Origin: Undaria pinnatifida
Taxonomy: Eukaryota > Sar > Phaeophyceae > Laminariales > Alariaceae
Direction: 5' to 3'
Assembly: GCA_012845835.1 (NCBI GenBank)
Contig: JABAKD010000024.1
Location: 4,226,181-4,290,180 of the forward strand
DNA length: 64,000 nucleotides
The number at the start of each line of letters is the position of its first letter. Within the stretch, counting starts at the first letter, position 1. Of this stretch, positions 42,688 to 52,744 are shown in pieces. The notes under the pieces are model-generated. The model saw only the letters and a list, made by a program, of their open reading frames with translations, was not told where the DNA came from and did no database searches. A program made the translations under genes and the position numbers.

Positions 42688-42948
42688 AGGAAAGAACAGC
42701 AACAGCAACGACAACAACAGAGACGGAGACGTTCTTCTCCTCAATCCTCGCCAAGACGTCGTCCTCAAGAGCCTCGTCAACGCTCCAGCCTTCGACAAGC
42801 AGTTGGGGTGGCGGGAACGGCAAGCTGAGGACGCGTGCGAGTGCAACGAGCGTCTGCTAAAGAACCGCGCTGCTTGGGGTTGGGAGCACACTCCTGACGG
42901 GGCAGAGCGTGGGTTGGACCTCGTCGAACGAGCGGATGACAGAAGGCG
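42688..42948 (+). CDS. Exon of the second plus-strand gene
   Basis: One base, 86 codons, then phase 2 at GTAAGT, a strong donor. Begins GKNSNSNDNNRDGDVLLLNP, then DVVLKSLVNAPAFDKQLGW, ERQAEDACECNERLLKNRA and AAWGWEHTPDGAERGLDLVE. Well balanced and probably helical. The DGDVLLLNPR phrase repeats the motif of exon 40757. Joins in phase to 43750. The phase entering it does not match 40906 directly, so at least one exon between is unseen. Confidence 0.6.
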
Positions 42949-43374
42949 GTAAGTGGAAGTGGCGCGCGGCGGTTTGGGGGGGGGGGGGGGGGGGCTCGTT
43001 TACAAATTGCGCGGGTCTTGTTTGAGCGGTGTACTACGTAGAGAGGGTAAAGGATCCCCTTCAAATTTATTTTGCATAGGCTCTTCTGTTATGGTCATCG
43101 GAAGGTGCGCATGGAAACACGCCCATGCGAGAGGGAAGCACGAAGTGATGGGAGCGCTGGAATCTCCGCCGCCCGCCCGCCCGCCCGCCCGCCTGCCCAC
43201 CCACCCACCCACCTCTGACAGAAGACGGGGGAGCTCTACTTGCCGCTCACGGCACTTTTTTCTCGGCATCAGTTGTTGCCCCCCGCTTATGAAATCCGTC
43301 ATCTGGCAGAAAGGAGGGCGCACCTTCCAAACTAAACATTTTTACTCGCGTCGCACCCCCCCCCCCCCCGCCCC
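42949..43374. other. Intron with short repeats
   Basis: Poly-G (42975–42993), (GCCC)n at 43170–43215 and poly-C near 43360. No coding. Confidence 0.5.
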
Positions 43375-43625
43375 CCCCCGACCTCCCATCCTCTCCGCCT
43401 GGTTGACGAAAACCCAGTGTGCTCCGCCCTAGCTTCGCACGGGATGGGAACGGTCTAAGGTCTAAAGACTACGGGCATGCGGATAAAAATTTTAACCCCC
43501 CGTCCCTGTTCCCCCCCTCCCCCTCGGTTATGCCTGGTCGGTGGAAACCCGAGGTTCCCCGTCCCGACATTGTAGGCGTGCGAGGGTCATCGGTCTCAAG
43601 ACCACGGCCATGCATAAAACGAGTA
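43375..43625 (-). mobile_element. Two degraded F5 fragments
   Basis: First at 43385–43490 (CTGGTTGACGAAAACCCAG...GGGCATGCGG), second at 43525–43622 (TGGTCGGTGGAAACCCGAGG...ACGGCCATGCATAAAACGAG). Both are reverse complements of the F5 start, and the second flows straight into the CCGTCCC array, i.e. at its poly-C end. Confidence 0.6.
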
Positions 43626-43726
43626 CACCGTCCTCCCCCCCGTCCCCCGTCCCCCGTCCCCTGTCCCCCGTCCCCCGTCCCCCGTCCCCCGTCCACCGTC
43701 CCCCGTCCCCTGTCCCCCGTCCCACC
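43626..43726 (+). repeat. (CCCCGTC)n minisatellite
   Basis: About 14 units of CCCCGTC with C/A/T variants. It ends about 23 bp before the acceptor of exon 43750 and is pyrimidine-rich on the coding strand. Confidence 0.95.
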
Positions 43727-43749
43727 CTCTGTTCTACGGCGAAACGAAG

Positions 43750-44051
43750 GCCACGAGCGGCAACTCTAGTCGACATGGAGAAACAGCGACCCCTCGACGC
43801 GGTAGGGGGTAATTTTCTAGAGGACCTCCCCGAGCTTGCCTACCGGAACGCTGAGTACGACACAGACCCCGGGGTTTCGTTGTCGAGGCGGCGTGTTGGG
43901 GTGGGCGGCGTCGACATGCGGAGGGGTCGAGGACGGGGGGATGAGGCAGGAGGAAAAAGAAAAGGAAGCTTGCGGTTCGATGGAAATTTCCGCGGGTGGT
44001 GCTCTGACGGGGACGATGGCGGAGCGAGCTCGGGGCGTGGGATAGGGGAAG
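43750..44051 (+). CDS. Exon of the second plus-strand gene
   Basis: One base, 100 codons, phase 1 at GTAAGA. Reads PRAATLVDMEKQRPLDAVGG, NFLEDLPELAYRNAEYDTDP, then Arg/Gly-rich MRRGRGRGDEAGGKRKGSL and an acidic/Gly end. The RGRGRG block is RGG-like, suggesting nucleic-acid contact (inference). Phase fits 42948 and 45768. An ATG inside (VDMEK) could serve as an alternative start, but the upstream frame is also coding-like. Confidence 0.6.
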
Positions 44052-44059
44052 GTAAGAAG

Positions 44060-44330
44060 GGGACCATGGAAAGGGAGGGGAGGGTGTGGGGGGGGAGGGG
44101 AGGAGAGGGGGAGGGGGAGGGCGGGGAAGGGGGGAGGGGGGGGAAGGGAGAGGGGTGGGGAGGCTGATGGGGGGGGCGGAGGGGGAGGGGACGGGGAGGG
44201 GGGGAGAGGGACAAGTTTGTTGCCCGCCTTAGTCCTTTGACGATCGGGGGGGAGGGCGGGCACAAGGGTGGCGGCGTGTGCGGGGGGGGGGCAGGGGGAC
44301 AGGGTTTATAGAGATGTGTACGCTGTTGGG
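44060..44330. repeat. G-rich low-complexity tract
   Basis: GGGGAGGG-type sequence just after the donor of exon 43750. G-runs in the first part of an intron are known elsewhere to aid 5' splice-site use; here it may only be simple sequence. Confidence 0.85.
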
Positions 44331-44944
44331 AACTCTGTTCGATCGTGAATTTTAATTTCTTGAGGAGCGCCGATGTGGGCACATCACGGCGGTAATAGCT
44401 AGAGAAACCAAGGTAGGGCTCACAGCGTTGGTTTTGGACGGCAAGCACGTGTGCACCTTCGTTGGTTGGAAACCCTCTTGCCGATCACTTCGGCGCTAGC
44501 TTTAGCAAGGTGCCTCACGCGTGACCCCCTTGGCGATTTCCGCGTCCGTTTCTCCAAGTCGTGGGACCGATATTTCAAAGGGGAGTCATAGTAAAAGCGC
44601 CGGCGTAACCTCCTCTTTGCAATCGTCCGCGGATAATAGGAGTCGATTGTTGCTCTTATTAAAGCGGATTTGTGCTCCGTTTTTTTTGGGGGGTAGCGTT
44701 TATTTTTCGCCAAAAAAACAATCCGACGATAGGAATCGCACGCTTCTTGCCAAAAAAAATTCTGATTGGATGGCGGCACCCTTAACCTCAACCCGTCCGA
44801 ATTTCTTTATTTCTTGTTTCTTTTTCTTTTTTCGTGTACTTATTTGAATATCGAGTTTCATTGTAGTTTTTTTCGAGTACAAAACAGTTTTAGGGTGAGT
44901 TTGAGAGCTCCAGAAAAAAAAATGGTGCTATAGTCATCCCACGC
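44331..44944. other. Intron, nothing firm
   Basis: Opposing frames of 108–123 codons at 44420–44847 are not supported. A-runs near 44700–44760 resemble M-family internal parts. Confidence 0.35.
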
Positions 44945-45135
44945 TAGTGGGGATGCAGCAGACGTCTCTGACCTCCAAACACGAGAGAGCTCAGTATCTC
45001 ACCCCAAAAGCATGGTTTCGAAGACAGAAATTCGTTCGCGCAACCGACCAGCGTTTGTATTTTCGAAGATAGACATTCGTTCGCGCAACCGACCAGCGTT
45101 TGTATGCGCTAGTCCTGAGACAAACGAATGTGTCG
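44945..45135 (+). repeat. F2 repeat, copy 4, with internal duplication
   Basis: GGGATGCAGCAGACG, GTTTCGAAGACAGAAATTCG; the phrase TTCGTTCGCGCAACCGACC and GCGTTTGTAT is present twice in tandem (45028 and 45073). Confidence 0.65.
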
Positions 45136-45157
45136 TAAACATTATTAATCCAGGCCC

Positions 45158-45192
<35 letters not shown>

Positions 45193-45199
45193 GCTGTCG

Positions 45200-45237
<38 letters not shown>

Positions 45238-45431
45238 GCTGTTGTTGTTGCTGTTGTTGTTGTTGTTCTTGTTGTTCTTGTTGTTGTTCTTGTTGTTGTT
45301 GTTGTTCTTGTTGTTGTTGTTGTTGTTGCTGTCGTTGTTGTTGTTGCTGTTGTTGTTGTTGTTGTTGTTGCTGTCGTTGTTGTTGTTGTTGTTGTTGTTG
45401 TCGTTGGTGTTGTTGCTGCTGCTGATGTCGT
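45158..45431 (-). repeat. (GTT)n array = expanded CAA tail
   Basis: About 270 bp of GTT units with GCT, GTC and CTT variants. It abuts the inverted CAA-tailed retroposon at 45432, so it is that element's CAA tail, grown far beyond the 15–30 bp tails of the other copies. Poly-Cys, poly-Leu and poly-Thr frames are artefacts. Confidence 0.9.
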
Positions 45432-45527
45432 TGTTGTTCTCACATTAACTCGCATGATCAAGTCCGTGGTCACAGGACAGGCTCCAGTCCCTCCGGCGCC
45501 CAATACCCCAGGGAACAACAAAGCAGA
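45432..45527 (-). mobile_element. CAA-tailed retroposon, copy 4 (inverted)
   Basis: CTCACATTAACTCGCATGATC, AAGTCCGTGGTCACAGG, AATACCCCAGGG: reverse complement of copies at 2428 and 7494. Confidence 0.7.
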
Positions 45528-45767
45528 CCAAAAGTGGAAAACACAAAAGTATCATAGCCGAAGCAATCCATGCACCCCTCCGTAGGTTGCGTCGCTAGCT
45601 CCCCCCATCGTAGTACTTGTCCGGTTGTCCGTGTGTGCAGCAGTGTGCGCTTCTCATATTTTTATCTCTAAAACCGTCCCGCTGTGTCTTGCCGCAATTT
45701 TCGCGCTCCGTTTCTCGTGAATTTTTGGGGCAACTCGGCCAGGGGATGAGCTGATCCTGTCCCCAAG
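45528..45767. other. Intron
   Basis: Open on the minus strand (45595–45921, 108 codons) without supporting motif. Confidence 0.35.
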
Positions 45768-45902
45768 GTGGTCCTTTCTCGCGACGAAGCCAATCCAAAC
45801 GGTTGAGTGGCACCGAAGCGCGGCAACGCCTCGTTTTGGCGAAGAGCTGGAAGGGGCGGCGGGTGGGGACGGGGGGCTCTCGCAGCGCCTCGATCTTATC
45901 AG
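45768..45902 (+). CDS. Exon of the second plus-strand gene
   Basis: Two bases, 44 codons, phase 1 at GTGAGC: GPFSRRSQSKRLSGTEARQR, then LVLAKSWKGRRVGTGGSRSA and SILS. Ser/Arg/Lys-rich. Acceptor GTCCCCAAG fits the phase-1 donor at 44051, and the phase-1 exit fits 47915. Confidence 0.45.
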
Positions 45903-46540
45903 GTGAGCGAAAACAAGTCAATTTTTTTTTTCAACTTTTTTTTCTTTTGCTTTCGAAGCAGGAAGTATTGCGAGGCGGCACGGTAGTTCTGATATACAGC
46001 GGTTTTACCCCTTTATTGCTGGCAGGCGTTATCGCCCGCCTGAGCGAATGGCTCCGCCCTCCCTTCTGTCCGAATGCACCCGGCGGACAGCAAGCAACCA
46101 ATACCGGAGATGTAGCATCCAAGCAACCCTCGTGTGCGTGACCATCACAGAGCCAAAGGCACCTCTGCACAGCTGCAGTCGGTCCCTAGGTTCATATTCT
46201 CCCCAATACTACCATAACCACCACTGGAAACCCATTTTTCGAGGGGGAAATCACCCGGGGAGTTGGTGAGAGGGAGGCGTTTTGGGGGCTGTAAAAAGGG
46301 GTTACGTTCGAAATTATCGTTTTATTGGACAATCTCTAAAAGCTGGGTGCCCTCGCTGTACTGGAAGTCGATTCGACCGCTCTTGAGTCCGTTTGCCTCT
46401 ACGAGAGGAGCATACCTACGTATAGACCCTTTTTTTGGCGAAATCAATTTCTGACTGACGGGGGCGCTCCTGGTTCTCGTTTTGAAAAATATTCGTTCGT
46501 TTTGCTGTAGCAAAAAATCTAGACCATCGGTTTTTGTTCC
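45903..46540. other. Intron
   Basis: F6-like phrases at 46000–46045 and 46235–46310 (GGGGAAATCACCCGGGGAG...GGGGGCTGTAAAAAGGGGTTA). Confidence 0.4.
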
Positions 46541-46717
46541 ATCGGTTTGCATTTCAGCTTTACGCGAAATATCCGTTTGGGGGGTGGGGGGGGGGTGAGG
46601 TATAGAGGTTCTCAAATAAGCAAACACCACCCTCAGAAGGCAAAATCAGTGCTCCTACTCTGCCGCATCTACACGTAGCATGCCTCTTAAACCAGGTGTC
46701 ATGGACGCTCTTAAACC

Positions 46718-46878
46718 GGGCCCCCAACTGCACCGCTGCGTTTTTTTTAACATCCGCCTTCGAAGGGTGGAGGCGGCCAGGGCGCACACCTCGCGCTGGA
46801 GGGGCTCGGCGGCGGCGACCTTGCTCGACGTTGACATGTCCAGGGCGACCAGCAGGCCCGCCTCTCTCTTCGGTGAAC
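46718..46878 (-). CDS. Doubtful minus-strand coding segment
   Basis: One minus frame reads EAGLLVALDMSTSSKVAAAE, then PLQREVCALAASTLRRRML, which looks more like protein than the other frames. There is no strong splice pair around it. It may be a leftover of an inserted gene or chance in GC-rich DNA inside the second gene's intron. Confidence 0.2.
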
Positions 46879-46944
46879 ACGTTTTTTTCCTCTGGGGGCA
46901 GGGAAATTTGGCGGCCTAACTAATAAGGGGAAACCCTGGTAGTA

Positions 46945-47339
46945 ATCAAGACCAAAATATGGTTGGAGAAAACGATGAAATATGTAAGAGAGTGGGTTCT
47001 TGTGAACGCCGTGGGGTCCTGATTGCTACGCTCCTGCTCCGTGTTGAGTGGCTGCAGCCGCCTGCAGGGGGACAAAGGCTATACTTGGAACTTAGACCAC
47101 TTTTTTTTTTTTCGTTTTACTGTTGGAATTAGCGTAGTTGTTTGGTAGACTAGTCTATAGTAGTAGTTCTATTTTTTATTTTTTTTCAGGTATAGTTGTT
47201 TTTTTACAAGTGTCTTTGCAGTTGGAACTACTGCTCTAGGGTAGGTTTTTTTCTGCGCTTAGAATTAGTTAGAAGTAGTTGATTTTACAAACTGGGACTA
47301 CTATTGTTTGTAGTAGGGTAACTTTCTTCAAAACTAGTC
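46945..47339. other. Gene-free, T-rich
   Basis: A GTAGTTCTATTTTTTATT-like, T-run-rich stretch (47095–47300) with repeated AACTACT/TAGTAGT phrases. Nothing coding. Confidence 0.4.
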
Positions 47340-47479
47340 GTGAAAGGGCACACACAAGGCTATACCTTGCTGAGTTGCTCCATCTTGACGGTACCTACGT
47401 ACAGAGCCGAGGGTAGCAACAAACCCATAGACGACAGCCTCTTTTCACCGCCTATCGGGGACGCTGAGCGACAGTGGTT

Positions 47480-47745
47480 GTACTTGTGGCGACACCTTAC
47501 ATGCAGTCGATCCTACGGGAACACCCACCGAATGCACGCGCTGGTACAACTGCAACCGAGAGGTAGATTCGTCCATGGGTGAATCAACGCCACCCCCCGT
47601 CCGTCCCCTCTCCCCCGCTACGCCCTTATCCTGCGGAACACCCGCCGAACCCACCCGCGTACACAACTGCCACCAAAGGATGGATTCATCCATGGGAGGT
47701 ATCAACCCCGCCTCCCCCCTGTCCCCTCTCCCACCCTGCTCCTTT
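47480..47745. repeat. ~120-bp imperfect tandem duplication
   Basis: Phrases GGTACAACTGCAACC...AGGTAGATTCGTCCATGGG and GTACACAACTGCCACC...AGGATGGATTCATCCATGGG, each followed by a C-rich CCCCTCTCCC block. Confidence 0.7.
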
Positions 47746-47914
47746 ACCCCTTGAAGACGTCATTCCTGTGGCACCTAATTCCCATGAAATTGTGTTGTAG
47801 CATCCTGTTCATACAGCACATGTACTTCCGTCAGTTTCGTTCCCCATTGGTTTATTTTGCGTCCCTCATTGGATTGTTTTCGTTCCCCGCTGATTGCCTG
47901 CTCCTGTGTAACAG

Positions 47915-48072
47915 CAATCCCCGAGCGGCACCAGCCGTTTGTAGCATTCGCACCTAGCGCGACCGGGGCGGGCACGAGAAGAGCAGTAGCTTTTTCAGAC
48001 GACGAGCTGAGGGACGATCGTCTCATGGAAGGGCAGAGACTACAACTGCTGTTATCGTCACCGCCGCCGCCG
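47915..48072 (+). CDS. Exon of the second plus-strand gene
   Basis: Two bases, 52 codons, phase 0 at GTGAGC: IPERHQPFVAFAPSATGAGT, RRAVAFSDDELRDDRLMEG, QRLQLLLSSPPPP. Preceded by a T/C-rich stretch and TGTGTAACAG. Entry phase fits 45902 and exit phase fits 49349. Acidic helix followed by a Pro run; no domain named. Confidence 0.55.
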
Positions 48073-48656
48073 GTGAGCGATTGCTTAGTAAGTAGCGGTC
48101 ATGATTTTCCGTTTCTTCGTAATTATTTCCTCCTCGTTCTGCACATTGTCGGATGGTAAGGGTAATAATAGCGCCTCTTTTGCAGGCAACAATATTGCCT
48201 CTTTTCATATAAACAGCACTCGTAGCATCTATTCTTTAAAGTAATAGTAACGCCTCTTCTCGCTAGAGCTATAACGCCTCTTTTCAAAGGAGCACTAGCG
48301 CCTTTTTTCGAGAGCATGATAGCGCATAATTTCATAGAAACTATAACGCCTGTTTCCAAAGCAACACCAACGCCTCTTTTCAAAAGAACCTTTCATGATG
48401 CCTCTTTCTAAAGCAACAATCACGCCTCTTTTCAAATAAACCTTTCATAACGCCTCTTTTCAAAACAACAATAACGGCCCTTTTCAAAGGAACCTTTCAT
48501 GCCTCTTTTCATATCAACAATAACGCCTCTTTTCAAGGGAACCTTCCCACAACGCTTCTTTTCAACGTAACAATAACGCCTCGTTTCAAATAAACATTTC
48601 ATAACGCCTCTTTTCAAAGCAACACTAACGCCTCTTTTCAAAGGAACATTAAGAGC
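48073..48656. repeat. Minisatellite of AACGCCTCTTTTCAAA units, left part
   Basis: From about 48165, 30–45-bp degenerate units with TAACGCCTCTTTTCA and GGAACCTTTCA. The array continues after an inserted F4 element. Minus frames are artefacts. Confidence 0.85.
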
Positions 48657-48948
48657 AAGGCTACGGTAGGGGGGGGGGGGAGGGATGTTACGATATACCC
48701 CCTTTTTTTCCCTACGGGATCCACTCGCTCGAATGCCTCTCTCTGTACTCAGGAAAGTACTGTAGGCGTCGGGTTTGACGAAGCGTAGCTAACCGTTCCG
48801 GTGCGGTTTCATATCGCAACGTTCAAAAGAGCGCGGAAGGTCAAGACCGCAAACGGAACAGGGGGTTCACTCGCGCGAGTGACCCCCTAGGCACTGAAAA
48901 AAAAAAAAACGAACGTGAGTGACCCTCCTATTGCTGTAGCTTTTGGTC
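48657..48948 (+). mobile_element. F4 element inserted in the minisatellite
   Basis: Starts GAGCAAGGCTACGGTAGGGG and ends CTCCTATTGCTGTAGCTTTTGGTC, imperfect inverted ends; inner CACTCGCGCGAGTGACCCCC and an A-run match 32658–33004. TTAA occurs at both junctions, but the host array is itself rich in TTAA-like sequence, so the target site is ambiguous. Confidence 0.7.
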
Positions 48949-49120
48949 TTAACGCTTCTTTTCAAAAGGAACAAAAACGCCTCTTTTCACGGGAGCAATA
49001 ATCCCTCTATTCACATACACAACAAGTCTCTTTTCATTGGAACAGTAGTAACGCCTATTTTCAATATACTCGATAGAGCCTCTCTTCAGAGACACTAGAA
49101 CGCCTCTCCTTGACAAGCAT
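48949..49120. repeat. Minisatellite, right part
   Basis: Same AACGC(C/T)TCTTTTCA units resume after the F4 insertion. Confidence 0.85.
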
Positions 49121-49348
49121 GCCGTCACAGTTCAACGCGTTCACGTTCCCCACCGCCGGTTGGATCAAACCCAGCTTTTTCTCGTTTTTTGTTTTGTTTA
49201 ACTTAATCCATCCTTTTCATTACGTGCAGACCTTTTTTACGTATGTTAACGCCTTTCTCCAGGCGGGCTTTCATTTTGGTCAAATGAACTGTTCGGCGTT
49301 TTCTTTTTACGTGAAAGGCCATTCTTTAACGATCACGCACTACAGCAG

Positions 49349-50044
49349 GTAGCCGAACAATCAGCATGGGGCCAACGCACCGGAGGGTCTCCAGAGGGGA
49401 GGAGTGGAGGGCCACGAGCACCAAAAAATCGACGGGTGAAGGAGAACAGGAAGATAGCATTGCTAGCAGCGACGAACCGCCGACGACAGGAAAGTGCTTT
49501 GCTAGAGCATACACACCATAACGCCCCCTCTGCGGCAAAACCGTTGGGAGATCGCGAGAAAGCCGCTAGTACTCGTGCAGCAAATGCTTTTGCTGCGGAT
49601 ACCGCCGCCGCGTCACACATACCGGAGGATAGGGGTAGGCATGGAAAGGAAGCGGTCGTCGCCGCCAGAAAAACGCGGGACGACGTGGCGGGAACGGGGG
49701 AACGGCCAGAAGCGGGAACTCAAACACGTAGTCAATCCATTCATGGCAGCGTCAACAACGCGGCGGATGTCAATGATGTGGGGCACCATGCCTTACGAAG
49801 AGGGGAGGGAAGTCGAGAGGGAGAACCTCTAGAAGCGGAAGCGCGTAGCCGATCCATTGACAGAAACGTTAATACTGTGGCGAGGGCTGCCAACGGGAGG
49901 CAAAACGCCTTACGAAGGGGCGGGGGAAATCCTGGCGGTATGAATTATTGGAGGAGGGGGAGAGGAAGTCGAGGCGGTCGGGCTAGGGCGCGGGCGACGA
50001 TTGAAGAGCTCGACAGCGCTTTCCGTCGCAGCGCTATTTCTTGA
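49349..50044 (+). CDS. Terminal exon of the second plus-strand gene
   Basis: Entered in phase 0 after CACTACAGCAG and open for 231 codons to TGA at 50042. Begins VAEQSAWGQRTGGSPEGRSG; mid-part has Ala/Arg-rich helices (KAASTRAANAFAADTAAAS). Two imperfect repeats follow, HHALRRGEGSREG...SRSID and QNALRRGGGNPGG, then RRGRGSRGGRARARATIEEL, an RGG-type basic region, and the C-terminus DSAFRRSAIS. Basic and probably disordered, possibly RNA-binding (inference). Unknown family. Confidence 0.6.
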   Translation, partial: VAEQSAWGQRTGGSPEGRSGGPRAPKNRRVKENRKIALLAATNRRRQESALLEHTHHNAPSAAKPLGDREKAASTRAANAFAADTAAASHIPEDRGRHGKEAVVAARKTRDDVAGTGERPEAGTQTRSQSIHGSVNNAADVNDVGHHALRRGEGSREGEPLEAEARSRSIDRNVNTVARAANGRQNALRRGGGNPGGMNYWRRGRGSRGGRARARATIEELDSAFRRSAIS

Positions 50045-52440
50045 CAACCAGTGCCCCCGTCATTACGCACGGGAAACCCTTTAACAATCGAAGGCCAGAC
50101 TTTAAACTCTTGTGGTGGGAGTATTAACGCCCATCTCGAGAAGAAGAAAAAAACGGCGTGACGTCCGTGTGACGAAAGACAACCATCCCTGGTTAAAAAC
50201 GCCCTGGGTGTCAAAAAAACAAAAAAATCGCATGTCATCGTCTTCATTAAGCCGGTTCCAAACACAACTCTGACTGCGGTTTCGCAAATGCCGAGTAAGC
50301 GAGTGTCCTACATCAACTACGTTGGTTGAAAAATTATACACGATACGTGCTGCTCGTGCGGATCTTCGTGCACCTGCGCGCCCCAGTGAGTGGACCCCTC
50401 GGAATATGCAACCTCCTTTGAGTACGCAGTCTCCGTCACGAAACGCTCCAAAACCACACTGCACGTTTTCGACAAGAACGAAAATAAAACACCGATGCGG
50501 CGGGTTCTCGGTTGTGCGCTCGCTCCGACCCAGCCGCTACCTGTACTGTACATGCGGTGACGAGCCATCGATTATGTACCGCTGCAAAGCACAAAACATG
50601 TGTGCCTTGCGTCCCCCACGACGACCAGTGATTACAAACGGGTACGAACGTCGTATGCAAACAAGGTATTGCTACACGTTGGCCAAGTTCCCACTTGGCA
50701 CGTTGATCCCACCCCGCGGGTTTGAGCCCTCCAAACCGACCTCGGCAACATCGTTATCTGCGAACAGGGGCCACAAAGTACCCCTCGACCACCCCCATCA
50801 AATCGACCCCCCCCCCAAAAAATGGCTTCCACCAAAACGGCCACGGCAATAAGGAAAACAAACAGTAACCAACATCAAAGCTAGAAGATGTGCAGAGTTG
50901 TAGTTGTAGTTGCACACCCGGTGTGCAAATAGCCTCCTGCTCCCATTACCACCAAACGCGTGCCGCGTGTGTTACTCTTACCACTTCAACGCGTGCGAGG
51001 TGCAGCCCGCGCGTTGACACCTATCGCCCCGCGCTGGCACCCACAAACCCAAATGAAAGCCCGCAACAAAACGTGCCACGAATTCAAGGGGAAAACCGAA
51101 GCAAAACACCCCCATGATTATACCACGCAACCATGGACAAGAGACAGGAATACCGGGAGGGCATGCCACCCAAGACGGCGCTGTATCTAGCAGCATCAGC
51201 GGCTGTGTTTAGCAGCATCTGTGCCGAGCAGGAGCAGCACGGGTGGTCGCGCTCGCACGCCTTCAAAGCGCCCACAAAACAAAAACGAGATGACCTCCAC
51301 ACAATACAGCCTCTACTACCGACACGTGACGACAATAACATCTTTCTGTGGAAACAAACAAGCCACGGCAACTACGAACCCTGCATCCGGGAGCGGACGC
51401 CGAGTCGCCAACTATGTGCTATGCAGTGGCGAACTGTCAGGACGCTCACAGTCTTGCTGCAGCGCAGGGCGGGCGAGGGTCCGCAGACTCAGGCCAGCCG
51501 CACACCATGGTATAGCCCTCGACGATAGACCTACTGCATTGCATACGGGTACACCACGACAAAAAAAAGTGCTGCTAAGACCTTAAAAAGCCTGCCTCAG
51601 GAGATGGGAGCCGCGGAAGGCGGGTCTCTTAGACTCATACTTCGAAGTAAGAGAACTGCCGCCTCGGCGGACGGCGGAGGGGGGGGGGGGGGGGGGGCTG
51701 ACGTCATACAACATCGCGCGCATCAGTGACCTCGGGCCGTACGATACGACATTCCATCTACGCACAACATTGCCCCGCCCCGAATATCAAAAAGGTTTGA
51801 CGCGCGCTGTTCGGCTTTGGACATAATCTAAACCACGTGGGGACACTCTCAGGACGCAGTTTCTTCCACGATCAGCTCCCGTGCACCGACGACCAGTTCG
51901 AGTCATCGACATTCCTAGCGCGCACCCGGCCGCACGAGTGGTTCGCAAGACACAAACCGGCACGAGAAGGCGAACGCTCCCAAGATTGAAAAGCTTAAAA
52001 CTTAGGTTACAAGTCCGTCCAGACAATGGAACGCGCGAGTCCGTTCAACTTAGGACTACCAAGCACTACGCTCCGTGAGCACACCCAGCGGGTCGGTTGT
52101 CGTTCACTACTCCCGTTATATCGGTAGGTTGTTATGTAGCAAAAGGCGACGAGTACGGAAAAGGAAATGCGGCTCGTCACGCGAAACCACAGCTCAAGCC
52201 GCAGCATACGATATCGCTCCACCCCCCCAAAAAAACGACGCTGGACAAAACACCAGGGTGAACACCGTGCCATCGAGTGGCGAGAAAAACAGTTGTCAAT
52301 ATGGGCACCAGCGCGCTGAAACGCACCCTACAACGTCACACGCCACTAGACGCGCCCGCTGCCAACCTCGCTTCCCGGGTTCCTTGACCCATGCCGCATC
52401 ACCTCATATTCCACCAAATCAATGACGGGGTTTCCAAAAG
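50045..52440. other. Unexplained GC-rich region
   Basis: Differs from the rest of the intergenic DNA: few known repeats, many CAC/ACA/AAC triplets on the plus strand, and consecutive plus frames open for 120–180 codons (50322–50852, 51133–51528) on either side of short gaps. No recognisable domain and no clear splice sites. An old mobile element or degraded gene is possible. The end (52395–52425) resembles F6/MITE edges. Confidence 0.35.
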
Positions 52441-52744
52441 ACGATTGCTTTCTCTGGGGGGGGGGGGGGGGGGGGGGGCTAGAAAATCTTCATCAGGGGC
52501 CGGCGCATCATCACCAGGAACTGAGATGTCATCACCATCAAAAATGCCTACCCACGGTCGGTCACCAAGAAATCGCGTACCGGCCAAGGGCGTAGGGCCG
52601 ACACAACCCACACTAAAACCAAGTAGTCAGGGTAATAGCAAGCCTTCGCCACTGCAAGACGCTTTTTCGGGATTTCACCTTCCCCCACACCCTTACAACG
52701 CCGTCATCACCACGGGCGGGGGGGGGAAGGGGGAAGGGGAGGGT
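52441..52744. other. Poly-G and spacer
   Basis: Poly-G at 52458–52478, then a Ser/Pro-type open frame without support, then a GGGGAAGGGGG run leading into F5. Confidence 0.4.

Noticed and set aside
45012-45521. Poly-Cys, poly-Leu and poly-Thr frames
   Set aside because: Products of the GTT/CAA array.
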